Of a stretch of 58,359 bases of DNA, positions 1 to 13,059 are shown piece after piece. The notes under the pieces are model-generated. The model searched no databases. It was not told the origin of the DNA and worked only from the letters and a program-made list of their open reading frames with translations. Numbering within the stretch: position 1 is the stretch's first letter; each line of letters opens with the position of its first letter. Position numbers and translations under genes: made by a program. This stretch comes from Setaria digitata (lineage: Eukaryota; Nematoda; Chromadorea; Rhabditida; Setariidae), in contig RCAB01000408.1 in the NCBI GenBank assembly GCA_003640385.1, positions 1-58,359 of the forward strand, written 5' to 3'.

Positions 1-35
<35 letters not shown>

Positions 36-492
36 CAAGAATATTTGTACTTCTAGCACATTAGTAGCAGTAGCGTTAATATTTACTGTAACGTACAAAG
101 CATTTGATATGAATTTATGTTTTTAAAAATTAAAGAGGAAGAAACTTGAATGAAATTTTTAATAGCTGTAAATTTTTCAATTTTTCGTTTAATTAGAAAA
201 TTAAATGAAACAAAACTTAGGAGGAATTTTCAAAGTTTCTTCTGCTATTATTTTTAGTCATAATTTGCCTAAATTAGTTAATTATGCATGATTATATACA
301 TATAGCTTTGCATGGTTCGAAAACGTTTGAATAGATTTAGCATTTATTATAATTCTGTTTGTTGTGTAAAATATTTCGATAAATTATTTTAATTATTTTG
401 TGTAACGTAGCAAAGCTTAACTGGTTGAGATTAAAAGAGATTTCAAGAGGTTAATGGTTAGACCAAACTGTTTAATAAATCTACCGGTACGG
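1..492. other. AT-rich edge sequence, poly-T start
   Basis: The first 35 bases are a poly-T run, consistent with a contig or gap edge. No open frame of note is present. Positions 46-116 are repeated in inverted orientation at 2131-2202 (see findings). The segment could hold the promoter or 5' exons of the plus-strand gene that follows; nothing here decides that. Confidence 0.6.
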
Positions 493-3400
493 ATGTTAAT
501 CACATCTGACGTGCTCAGCAGGGTGATAAGACTTTCTCAGCTTGGGTTAAAACTTTTTGAACATATGCTTTGTTATATTTCAATATTCCCTTTCCCGCAT
601 TATGATATATACTTTCAAAATGAATTTTCTTAACTAATTTTATCGATCCAACACATGTGTTCCTTTTACTTTTCGCTTCAAATAATTTTAATCAATTTTT
701 TTTTCTTGTCTTCATTTAGAAATCAAAGAAATTTAGAATTTTGAACACGAGTGTCATCTTCTAAATCAACACGAACTTTCGAGATCACAGAAATACGAAT
801 TACAACGTTTTATTGACCAAAATTCTTATCTGTTGCGTTCGCCAAGTTCACAGGGTATGGCAATTTTTCTTTTGGATCTTTTATTTTTCAAATAAATTTG
901 TTTAAGTAAGTAACACGACAATATATAAGAAATTTAAAAATTTTTTACCCTTTTTTACTAAAATTCAAACATCAAAAATAAAAATTCTTTTACATTAGTA
1001 TTTAAAAATGGATCTAACTCAAACAGAAAACAAAAAGCATTTCCGAATTTATACGATGACGTTTTGAAGGAATAATTCGAAATTATTTGTCTTGAAAAGA
1101 AATTTTTTTGCTTAAAAGAATTCCATTTCTTTTTTTTCTTCTTTCATTTTCGAAAATTTGTCAACAAAGAACGAAGCTTAAACGAAGAAGTTGCAGAATT
1201 GTTTAGCTTTATTTCAAATATTTTTAACTGTCAACGCAATCAGGTTGACAGAACTGGTCATTACATAACACTTGCTTAATTCACTTCAAAAAATGGATTT
1301 TAACTTTACCAATCATTTTTCGATCATAATAAATTCACATCAAATATTACTACTCTAATTAGCTTTTAATTAACAGTAATTTTCATTAAATCTAACATAA
1401 AACTAATCAAATTAGAGTTTTTTTTTTTTATCAATGAAGAAATAATTCCAATAATTTGCTTAAACAATAAACTTTTTGTCCGAAAATTTTAATAAGATGA
1501 CCGTTATCACAAATTGTTGATTCTTGATGCTACTGAATAAGGGATTGAAAATAAGCTTTTGTTGTGATCAAAATTGATAAAGTATAATTGTTTTCTTCTA
1601 TTTCCTCTTTTGTTTTTATTTTTGTTTGTTTTTTTTTTCTTTTTAACAGGAACAGGTGACTCATTATCAACTTGGGAGAAAGATAAAGTTAGCGAGCAAT
1701 CCAACCAATATCACAGCAACTACGGAACATCATCAATATCACCTAACAGAGGGTAAGCTTGATGTGTAATTTTGTTTACCGAATAGACATCAAACTTTCC
1801 ATCTATTCCATATCAGCAATATTGATAAGTGATATTCATTAGCATTTTATTTCGATTAATTATGTTAACAAAAGTTTTAGTATATCAGTGGGTGATTTTT
1901 TTTTTCTTTTTTAAACAAAAAAATTTGCTAAAATTGAACTAGATTAATCAATTACTGAATGAGTAATTGACAGTCCAAAATTACGTAGTTAATTGTTCAG
2001 AAAAAGATAATATCTGGTAATAGCAAATGTGAAATTATTATTTCACTTTTGTCAAATTATGAAGTCAAGTTTTGAACCTATCAGTAGAAATACGAATTAC
2101 AACGTTTTATTGACCAAAAGCATTTGATAAATTCATATCAAATGCTTTGTACGTTACAGTAAATACTAACGCTACTGCTACTAATGTGTTAGAAGTACAA
2201 ATTAGCCGTCGGCAACAACATTAATAGTGGAAATTTTCTTCACTAAGGTTTTCAATCTAGTGCTTTTTTTTTTTCTTTTTTTTTCTAGGGTTATTGTTAG
2301 TATTCTAAGTAAGCTACGTTTCTCGTTCTTCTTTGTTTTTTTTTTTTTTTTTTCTGGATACTTGAACTTTATTTATTATTAATTTTTCGTAGCCAAGTTA
2401 TTGCACTTTTATTCTGCCTTTTAGTTTTCTTTCCTCTCAATGGTTAAGTTTTTTTTTAATAATTAATGTGGCTTTGATTTTGCGAAAATTATTATTTTTT
2501 TTCCTTTTCTTTTTTTTTTTTGTAGTAGGAAGGAAGTAAAGTGGTTCGACGACGTTTATCCGTCGGCAACAACAACGATCCATCGAACATCTTCATTATC
2601 ACCAAACTGGTCTGCGCCGAACAATCACCTGAAAAACTCAGGCAGTTTCGACGATTCTTATAATTTGTATAATAGCTACAACAACAGTAATATCGGTAGC
2701 ACTAGTAGAATGTCATATTATGGTGGTGCTGGATATATGAATCGAGGTCGAGATAATCCGTTTCCAACAAACAGTCCTACTAACAATTACCAATCACACG
2801 GAAAACATCCGGTATATTTTCTAAAACTTGAACTGTTTTTTTTTCTTACTTATCAATGAAGTACCTCCTAATTAAATATATTAGCAATTAAAATCAGCGA
2901 TAGAAGACAGAAAAAAAATTTTCAGGATGATTACAATCGATATGATACAGCACGTTCTCGAAGTCATGCATCACAGCGGCAACGAGATGAAGATGAAAGG
3001 AGTCGATTTTCCGGATATGGTGATCGACCAGGTTCTGGCGTAGAATTTATGCCTACAAAATGGCATGGTGGAGAGGTAAGCATGTTTAAATTTCAAAACT
3101 TTTAGCTTTAATTTTACCAACGTTGCAACTAATACAACAACCTAAGCCTTTTTTTTTCTTCTTCTTCTTCTTTTAAGATTATTACCGATCCGGGACATTT
3201 GCCTCGTTCACTGAAACCACGTCGACTGTATTATTCGCCAATTGGTGATGGTGTTGTCGCTGCAGATGGTGTTGAAATGAAACGTGTCCCGAAAGATTTG
3301 TCACCGAAGATTACGGTGACACATAGGAGAACTGTAGACAGAGGTGAACCTGGCCGTGATGGTTACAACATCTACACACGGACAGTTACTCATGGTACCT

Positions 3401-6400
3401 TTATAATATCAGAAAAATTTAACTATAATAGATAATCGCATCATCTCATTATCAAACAAATCATTTTTTTTTTTTTTTTTTTTTTTTTTTGTCGTTTTTA
3501 TCATTCATAGTTCTTATGGTGGAGATCCATACTTGTTTAAAGTAACAATAATGAAATTTCACTTTCTTTTGAAAAAAAATTAATTTGATTAGTTAGGTAA
3601 AGATTTAGGAAATGATTATGGAAGTGATTTGGGCGGAAGTGGACGTGATTCACGATTAACAAGTGGCATTTCACCAGGTTTTCTTTTCTCCTCCCTCTTA
3701 AAATTTTATTCTAAAACTACGTTTTATGAAATATTTCGGAATAGAAATATTATTTAGTTTATTAAATGATTTCGAATTAGCCATTATATGCTACTGTTTC
3801 AATTAAAATTTTATCATTTTATGGGATAAACAAAATTCGAAGTTGGTAAAAAAAAAAAAATTATTGTAAAATGTGTCAGATTCATATCTTCCAACGGGTT
3901 TTTTTTTATGAAATTAAAATTAAAAATAACAATCGATAGGCAGCGATTCATACGGTCAGCAAAGTGGTGTCGGTCCTGGCATGAGTTATGGTGGACGAGA
4001 ACCAGATTACAAAGGTGGTGGAATAGGTGAAGGAAGGCCAGGAAGTGCTACTGGTTACGGTACTGGTGGTAGTGGAGGAGGTACAATTCCATTTGGTCGT
4101 GGAAAGGATTATCCTAGTGACACGGGACCTGGTGACATCGGTTATCCAGGTGGTCGAGGTGGTTACATTGGTAATTTTAAAATTTTCATTCATTTCAATT
4201 TTGAAAATTGCCTCATTTCCTAAGTGATATTTTAGCTGCATGCTTTATTTTTTTCATTTTTATTATATTCTGCCAATGTTTTCCTTTTTTTTTTTTTTTT
4301 TTAATCTTCTTTTATTTTTTTGCACACTGTAGAAATGGCACAATTTTATTAATTTAAATTTATTTGATTTATTGAATAGTATAGATAATACAAGAGGACG
4401 TGGTATTGCAAAAGGCTATGATATCGATTCACCCAAACAGGGTGCAGATGGATATGGTGCAGGGGGACGTGGTATAGATGGTTACGGTACTGGATTACGT
4501 GGTACAGATCTTCATGGTACCGGGTCACCAAATTATCGCTATCAATCACCAACTGCAGCTTATCAGCGGCATTCACCAGCTTACCAGGATTCATATAGTA
4601 CACTTGGTTCCATAAATGTTGATCCATTTGTGAGTGAATCGAGAGGTTTGCATTTAGAAATTTTATAGCATGAAAAAAAACGAGTGATTGATGTTGAATG
4701 AATTTAACTCATTTATAAAAAAGAAAACCTGGATATATTTCTCATCTAGCAAAAAACCTCAAATTTCCAATGAAAATTGAAACGGAAGTTAACAATTTTC
4801 GTCATTTTATTCCATATCATTCTAATCAGTGCTTCTTAATTAAGAGCATAAGATCGAGTTAAATTCATTACGAAACAGTAACATTAACTGTGCAGATTTG
4901 ATATGAAAAGCATTTTTTCTTTTTTTTTTTTTACTGTAAAACAATTTCAATCTAATAAATAAACTTTTCATGTATTAGAACTTGTATTAGCGATTTTTTT
5001 TTTCCATTTTTATTTTTATTAAACCACCCGTAGGCAATTAGTTGCTTGTGTTTAAATGCGGTTTTTCCTTTTTGTTTTTTTTTTTTCTTTTTGTTTTTAT
5101 TGCGATTTTTAGAATGCACTATAGCGAAATAGTAGTGATTCCTGTTTGCTGCCGGGTTTTCCTTTATTTTTTCTTTATTTTTTTTCTTTTCCTTTTTTTT
5201 TTCGGTTCAACAATTGGTTAGTTAAAGGTCGTTCTCAGAGTGCTGACCCATTAAACGAATCCGACAGTTATGGTGATTATGCATTTAAAAACGATGGCCG
5301 CTTAAGCGGTATGTTTGTTACCTGGACAAAAGAGTTGTTCATTGAGAAAGTTTTTTTTTTGATGAGGATAAGTGAATAAGTTATTGCTACTTTCTTTTAT
5401 TTTAATTTTATTTTTTATTTTTTTAAGGAATACTTAACATCTGTAAGTTTGTTATGAATAACGAATTATAAATTTCAGATGGAAATGGATTACATGAAGC
5501 AATTAAATCGGAGCGATATCAGAAATTTGATGTCACGAAAGATTACTTGATAACGAATCCACGTGAACTAATACATCAATATGCAACAACAACCCCAGTT
5601 TCTATATTAGAAATACCAGAAACATCATCGCGTACAGTCAAGAAAATTTATTCATCAACAACTGAAGAAAAGTAAGGAATAAGAACATGGTCAAGAATTA
5701 TTATCACTATTTAAAAAAAAAAGTAGCAACATTTGAGGATCTTTATAAACAATTAAATGTTACAAACAATTTACTGAGCTGAACAATATGACGATTTGGT
5801 AGTTTTTTGTTAAGCTTAGTGGAAATGATGTTGTGGTTTCCAAATTTTTTATTCAAAATAGTGGAAATAATTTGGTTTTTAGGTATGTGCCCTATCCACC
5901 TTACAAAAGTTCTAAAGCTGCTGTTCATCCAAATAACTTTGTTCGCCAACTGAGAGACGAAGGTGAATTTCTAATTTTTGACGCTTTTTTTTTTCAGTTT
6001 TACTTAATTGATTTTAGAAATATCTTATGCCACTTCAAATTTCTACAAAATGTTAATTATAAGTAATAGTACACAAAACAGTGAACATTCATTGCTAGAA
6101 AAAAAAAGCAAATGAAAGAGTTTGAACTATTAAGAGAACAATAAATATAACACGTTACCTAGATGTTTTTAACTCATTTATTGTATTATTTATCACTCAA
6201 CTAATTAAATGCAACTGTAAATAAAGCAAAAATTTTTGCAGGATTGACAGTGTCACAGCGTGAAGCAAACAGGCATCAAAATCCTCTAGCAACTGATGAT
6301 CCAGAAATTATGCATAAAATTTCGGAAATACGCAAAGAAACAAGCCGAACGGCTCCATCAAATAAGGAAATTGACCACTTGACTGAAAAAATGATGTACA

Positions 6401-6438
6401 GCTTACAGAGCAGTCATTCAACACCACTTCAGTATTAA
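493..6438 (+). CDS. unrecognised Gly/Tyr/Ser-rich protein, 12 exons, 5' end uncertain
   Basis: I do not recognise this protein. Supported exons are 737-854, 1650-1752, 2526-2811, 2926-3075, 3178-3394, 3597-3677, 3940-4170, 4385-4645, 5228-5308, 5479-5671, 5883-5962 and 6242-6438 (TAA). All phases close to 665 codons. A possible first exon, 493-522, starts with ATG and joins in phase 0, but its donor is weak; otherwise the start lies outside the window or was missed. The N-terminal part is polar and Asn/Ser/Tyr-rich. Exon 5 carries a well-structured block (RRLYYSPIGDGVVAADG, then RGEPGRDGYNIYTR). Exons 6-9 encode Gly/Asp/Tyr low-complexity sequence. The C-terminal exons are charged and end with a helix-like EIDHLTEKMMYSL segment, weakly reminiscent of the region before the LIM domains of zyxin-family proteins, but no LIM domain follows. 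No signal peptide or membrane segment is seen. A cytoskeletal or scaffold role would be a guess. Confidence 0.82.
2086..2225. repeat. mosaic repeat inside an intron
   Basis: This intronic stretch is a patchwork. Positions 2087-2119 repeat exon bases 790-822 exactly. They are followed by a short direct copy of about 98-110, then by a near-exact inverted copy of 46-116 (at 2131-2202). Last comes CCGTCGGCAACAACA, which also occurs in the next exon near 2560. It is read directly from the sequence; the origin (template switching or misassembly) is open. Confidence 0.85.
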
Positions 6439-9180
6439 ATTATTCACAAAGATTTAACGCAGCCTAAATGCTTGGCTCCGTTATGCTATACACCAGTATG
6501 TCAGAAACATGTAGACACAACTTGTGCATCACAGCTAATATAAATTTGAGATGTTCCAAATTATATTTTCAAAACTGGAAAGAAAGGCGCATTGTTAACG
6601 ATTTGATAACAAAAATTGTGTATATATTTTTTTTTCAAGGAAAATTTTGAAATTTCCTTCTTTTTTTCCTCTCCAGTAGATGCTTTAATCTCGGATTCAT
6701 TATTCATCGCCGTACAATATCACATTTTACATCGATAACATGCAAGATTATTTTCAAACTGTATTTCTACTTAAAAAGAAAAAAGATTTGCATAAATTTC
6801 AAAAAATCCTGTGGCTTCCGGTTAATCCATCTTCATCTATTTTTTCTCCAAGTACAATATTCTGGAATTCATTTCTATACTTCCAATGATATATTATTTT
6901 TCGTTGGCTGTCAAGGAAGTGAATGGATTTAATACTTTTTTTTTTTTTTAATGCTTTTCATCAAAAAAAAAAAAAATTTAATTGTGACTTGTCCAATTAT
7001 AATAATCGGTTAATTTGTAAAGTACTTTACTCTCCTTCTTCTTTTATCCCTGAAAAAAAAAAAAGTTTTTTCCTTCAAATGCTGTAGGAGTAAGTGTTAC
7101 AGTGTGCAAATGAAAATTTGGCCCGTTTTACTGCTTTTTATGCAAGCTTTTACATTTTCGAGCTATTAATTTTATAGCTTTGGATGATTCCGGAAATTTC
7201 AAACCAACGATGCAAAACCGGATTCTTCATTTTGCTATCACTTTTAAAAGTAAATATAGTTGCAAATAATGTCTACAAATTTTTTGCCTCAAACTTAATT
7301 GGATCCAACGCTATTTTAAATTCGTAATTTGAAGGAACTACTGCTACAGAAAAAAAAAAAAAGTGCAATGAAATTAAATGATTTTTCAAATAATTTTGTC
7401 CGAAAGTGATTACACAAAATAATCTTTCGTCAATTTTTGCAACATTTGAAAAAAAAAAAAACGGAAGATTGAAAGCATTTATCTCTCAAAATATCAATTA
7501 TTTCTCCCACTTGAATGCTGAACAATTAATGATAAAAATTCAAAAGAAATTTATCTGATGAAAATTAATGAGGGAATTAAAAATTTGGCCAAAAGCCTTA
7601 CCTAAATGCGAATTTTGCTCCTTTCTTTTTGCCGTAGCATTATAGCATGGTGAATTGATGATTGCATTAAAAAAAAAATAGTTAAATGAAATGCATTTGA
7701 GAAATTGAAATATCGAGATATGCCGAAGAAGTCCGTTTTTTTCCCAGAGTTTGAAAGGCCAGTAGGAGTGGAATTGTTTACCCACGTGCCTAACAAACCC
7801 AGGAAAGCATTCTCGGGCTTTCGTTTGATCGGATAAAAATGAAAAACTATTTTTCTATTCATTGCTAGATGGAAAAATCGCTATAAATTTCATATTATAA
7901 TGTTATTTTGCACGAATTAAACAAATAATTAAAATTTCAATTCGGCAAATGATACTAATTTGATATATTCTTTCTAAATAAAGAAAAAACAGCAAATGCA
8001 TAATTTTCAATAATATGATTATGTTGTGAAAGTTAACAAATTAATTGTTTTATGATAATTTTCCAGAACTCCATATGTGTAAACATTCATTATCATATTA
8101 TAATAATAAAATGATCCTATCATGCTTATCAGGTATTATCAAACGGTAGGTGGAATCACAGATGAAAAACTTGATATGTTGAAGAAGCTCGATGTAGTAG
8201 TAGTGGTGGTGATGAATACAAGTATGCTTTTTGCTACTGATGCATAACAGACAGTGAAAAGATAGTTTTTTTTTTTTTTTTTTTTTTTTTTTTGCAAACA
8301 AAGTTGTTTTATAGAAAAATTGCATTTGTATCATTTTCAGGAAGAGAGGGAGGGGGGAAGAAGAAAACGAAGAAGCATTTTTGAAATGAAATTGTATTGT
8401 TGCTTGTCTTATAAAGTTAGCAAAAGAAACTTTTTTTTTCAATTTCTTTCTTTTTTTTTTTTTAATTTTATTATTATTATCATTAGTATTGATTGTTATT
8501 GATAATATTATTATTAGGAAAGATGTGATTCAGGAATGGACTATTTTCTTTTTCTTGAATCAGCAAACATACTGTTTACGTTTCTTCTGTCATCCTGCAT
8601 CTAATTTTCCATCTTCTGTATGCTTCAGAAATAATCGGTAGTTTTGAATTCAATTAGTTTCTTCTAGAAATAATGAAATTATTGTATCCTCCTCACCTGT
8701 GCTCTTCTTTAATCCTCATTCTTCCCACAAACTTTCACTCTCAATTTCTTTCTTTTCTTTTTGCACTTCGTTCGTTTAATGAATTGAAATTTTGGCCTTT
8801 TCTCATTTTTCTTTTCTTTTGTTTTGTTTCTTGATATTCCTGAAAGCAAATTCTCGAAACATAATACATTAAAACATTTCATATTTTTGAAATGTTAAAT
8901 TGTCAGCAGACGTTGCTAAGCCATCTATCTATACACATCAAACTTCTGAATACAAAAATAAAAAAACACTCACATATATTTATTTACAAACATACATTAT
9001 ATTGGAACATATTACCATAAACAAATTATATCATTTTTTTTTTTCTTTTAGCAAGGAATAGAACCGAAATGATTTGATCATTTTTAAAAAGTTTCGTTAA
9101 AATTGCAGATATTTACAATTTTGTATAACAAGAGCAATAATAGCAATACTAGTAATGATAAATTCACATATAATACATTT
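6439..9180. other. intergenic, 3' flank of the first gene
   Basis: No convincing coding exon is seen on either strand. The stretch holds many T and A runs and a few short open frames typical of AT-rich noise. The 3' UTR of the upstream plus-strand gene should lie at its left edge; AATAAA-like hexamers are common throughout, so the polyadenylation site cannot be chosen by eye. Confidence 0.6.
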
Positions 9181-9240
9181 TTTATTTATCTATTTTATTT
9201 ATTCATTTATTTATCCACTTATTTATTTATCTATTTATGT
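9181..9240. repeat. (TTTA)n-like degenerate tetranucleotide repeat
   Basis: This is a run of TTTA/TTCA/ATCT-type tetramers with interruptions, seen directly. Confidence 0.8.
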
Positions 9241-12200
9241 TTACATTTTTAAATGATATATATTATATTTGCATAAATTTAAAAAGATAACCAAACAGTA
9301 CTGAAAGAAATAATAATTTGGGATTTACTAATTTATCCATTACTGGATTTCTGTAACTGAAATGATATTTTTTATTGGAAACTACGATAATCACAGACAA
9401 ATTTTTTTCGAATAATTCTTTTCTTTCTCCTTTCATTTCAGCATTTTCCTAGTTTATTTCATTTTTCTTTAGACAATTTCCGTATGAACACATACGTTTC
9501 TCCAACTCAAAACGTGAAAAACGTGCGGAAACGAATGATGACTGCTTAACATATTTTGAAACTTCCTGTATTCTTGGAAAAATATTTCTCTTTTTCCTGA
9601 CTTTTTATTCTTTCTTTTGAAGGATCAGATTGACATTAACATCCTGAAAGAAAGGAAGAAAATGCATCATTTTGATTATTTTCCTCTGCTTTTCCGTTCT
9701 TCCCCCGCTCTTTTCTCCCAAAATTTCTATTTCTTGAACTTTCTTCTTGTTTTAACATTGCAATATCCAAAATTAGATTGTTCGGTAATTAATAACAAAA
9801 AACAATGAGAGGGGAGCAAGAAGAGGAAGGAAAGCTTACACTTATAATTTTAAAAAGCAATTCTTAATAAATGTTTATACAATCATCGCTATTAAATTTT
9901 TTTTTTTTTTGAATTTGAAAAACTTTTGTTTTCATTTATTTATTTATTTATGTATTTTTTTTTTTTAGTTACTATACATCAAGCATCAAATGTTTATTCA
10001 TTTTGACTTTTCTGTTTTTCGGTTTTTGTTTTTGTTTTCGTTTTTAAACCGAAATCAATCTTTTTTTAGATAGGAAATGAACTATGGTTGAAAAAAGAAT
10101 GAGAAAAAAAATCTCTTTTTTTTTAGTTATTCTTTAATCAGTTTTCATTTCAATCTTTTTTTTAATCAAATTTTTTTAATCAAGTGAATTAGTTGGAAAT
10201 TTTTCTACCATTAATTAATTAGCATACTAAGCAATAACAGCATTTTTAATTTCGTTTTAATTAATAAATAACGAATTGTAAATTATTTCAAAACAAGTAA
10301 TAGGCATTGCTGTTACTAGTTAGCTGATAAGTGATGCTGATTAATGTTTAAGTTCCTAAATTAAAACTATTTTTCGTCTTATTATGTCAGCAATTTTTTG
10401 ATATCCTTTAATCACTGGTCATATTTAAAACATTTGTTATTGCTATCTTTTGTACGTTAACTGAATTTTTCTTGTTTAAAGGAGATAAAAATCTTAATTT
10501 TTCCTTCAAATGAATCTGCTCTCATTCTGGATAATATTTAGCTAATACTTTAAATGCGGACTGCATTTAATTAATTAGTCAAAAAAATGAAAAGTTAAAA
10601 ATGAAATAATTAAGAAATGACACGATGCATTCAATTTTGGAGATGAAATTGCAGCCACTACTGCATAGAATTTTTTATTATTAATGATTTTTAATCTCTA
10701 ATATGATGAAATGGAATTAATTTGGAGTGAAAAACTGCCATCATAAACTAATAACGAACATATAATGCATATCCATTTACATATACACACACACAAGCAT
10801 ACCCTATACGTAATACGTGAATATACACGTATATGTGTAGTTTGGTTACGAATAAAATGTAAGTCATTAACATTAGAAATGTTTTCTTTGAAGTGAAATT
10901 TATCTTTAATTAAAGAGAGCAAAAAATAAATCCATTTCATTGTAATTCCACATTTGAGAACAGTTCCAAAAAAAAAAAAAAAAAGCCATAAATATCTGTA
11001 TTTATTTAGGCTGATATTATCCTACACATTATTCCAGAGAACTCTATAACTGTGTATGGTATTTAATAATTTTTATTTGTATTCATCTTGAGTTCTGAAT
11101 TATCATTTCCTAACTAGCGATTAGGTGGAAGTGTACTTTTTTTGAAATAATCAGTAATCAGATGGAGTGCAGGTTCCACCGCATTATTTAATTCCATAGT
11201 TTTTCCAGATACCTCATCTTTTTGCCTTTTTTTTTAGACCTGAAGAATATTTACAAGCTGTTTACTTCGTTTTTTTTTTTTTTTTTTTTTTGTCGATTTC
11301 ATAATATTATAAAGAAAAAAAAAAAAAAGGTCAAATATCACACTGTCAAGAACAATTGTTTTCTTCCTCATTATAACTGTGAATGTATAGTTAAAACAAT
11401 TATTTTCTTTCAAAAGTTTTTATAATCTCTAACAAATTTTCATGCTATATTGACTAGCTTGTTGAATCATCCGCATTTGAAGTGTTGTAATTATTCGATT
11501 ACCTTAAATGGCAAGGTAACATGTAAATTTTTTGTCCTAAATTTTTGTATAAATATTTACGATAACATTTCATTTAAATTGGAATTATCATTTTCAAATC
11601 ATAATTTCGTGAATAGGGTAATAGTTCACTTAAATATAATTCATGATTACTGACATAGAAGGTGACGGTCAAAATGTGAATTTATCGAGTTTAATTTTAT
11701 ATTTTTCATCAAATTGAAATTCTCCAAAGCCTAAAAAAAAAAAAAAATGAAACTATTTACAAAGTTTAAATTGGGCATATTTATTAGACTTGAAAAGAGG
11801 AATCGTATCAAACCAGTAATGAAATTCAGTTTTTCATACATTTTAGCTTAAATTTAAACATATTACAAACCTTCAAATTAGCAACTACAGAAAGCATAAG
11901 CAGCATTCCATTTATTAAGCTAAAATTAGAACTTTTTTATAGACTTAGGAATTTACGATTGTGTATTATTCTTAAGTACTAAATTACTGTAAACGAGAGG
12001 TACGCTGTTTCCTTTTCTGAAAGTTTTCTAAAACAAATTCATACTATAAATTCTTGTTTGATTCATCTCCTCCTAATCAAAGATGATCACTGGTGAATCA
12101 GTTTGAAAACTTTAAGCCGATTTTTTTTTTTTTTTATTTTTTTAATGAATACCACCATTTGTTTTAAAAAAAAATATCAAATAGGCAACAGCTAATTAAT

Positions 12201-12690
12201 AATTTTTGTTGGTAATTTTGGAAACAAAAGGAGATCAGCAATTTGACAATGACCAATAATATTAAATGCTAGGTTTATTTATATTCATCATACCGTAGCA
12301 TAATTAATTTGATAAATTTGACGGTAAAAAGTTAAAAACATTTTTTCTCATTTTAATCTTTAAAAAAAAAAAGAAAAAAGAAAAAAAAAACATTTTAATG
12401 ATTACAACACTAATTAAGTTAGAAATTAGTAAAAGTTTTCAAATACTTCTTCCTATCACCAAGTGTTTGATTTCTTTTAACCTCCAACCTTACCTATTAT
12501 ATATTTTTTAAATTTACAATTTTCCAACAAATACAGTTAGGAAGCATTAATATTAATGATACAATTTCCCATTGTATACAGTGATAATAAAACAAAAAAA
12601 AAGAAAACTATGGACATGTGGTGAAAAATGACTAAACTGACTGTATTAAACAGGTCTGCTTCAAATCTCCAACCGCTCTGAACAACTTTT
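9241..12690. other. intergenic AT-rich
   Basis: No exon with supported splice sites was found. The sequence is rich in T and A homopolymers. Short open frames (for example near 11.2-11.6 kb and 10.7-10.9 kb) are low-complexity and show no family resemblance. Confidence 0.55.
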
Positions 12691-13059
12691 TTGATTGCGG
12701 AAAGACACTTTAACAACTCGTACGCACTTTTTTACGCTGCGGAAGTGGGTCAATCAAAGACTGATACATCAGGTCGTCTTTCCGAAGTTAACCATTTTAG
12801 TGTCATCTACACGAGTCCATCGTTATTGCGCTACTGCAAAATATGGAACTGTTTTGAGCGATCGGTCTCTATGACTTCTATGTGGGACAAATTCGTCGTT
12901 GACAAAGATGCAAGTGTCCGACTTCAAATTTTTTTTTGTCGCAAACACTTCAAAGCTAACAGATACAGTAGAATATTTCCCGTTACGTTAGAGTATCGAG
13001 GGCTAGAGGCTATTTTAAGCGGTGCAATGCTTTATGCTATGAAGTGTTTGTGGGACTGA
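12691..13059 (+). other. unexplained 122-codon open frame in a GC-richer island
   Basis: A 369-nt open frame begins with TTG (first ATG is internal) and ends TGA at the right edge. Base composition is visibly less AT-rich than the kilobases around it. The predicted peptide has a normal amino-acid mixture with several Cys and aromatic residues, but no family I can name, no signal peptide and no clear splice partners. It could be an isolated exon, a relic of a gene, or a non-coding RNA that is open by chance. It lies on the strand opposite to, and downstream of, the C2CD5-like gene. Confidence 0.3.
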
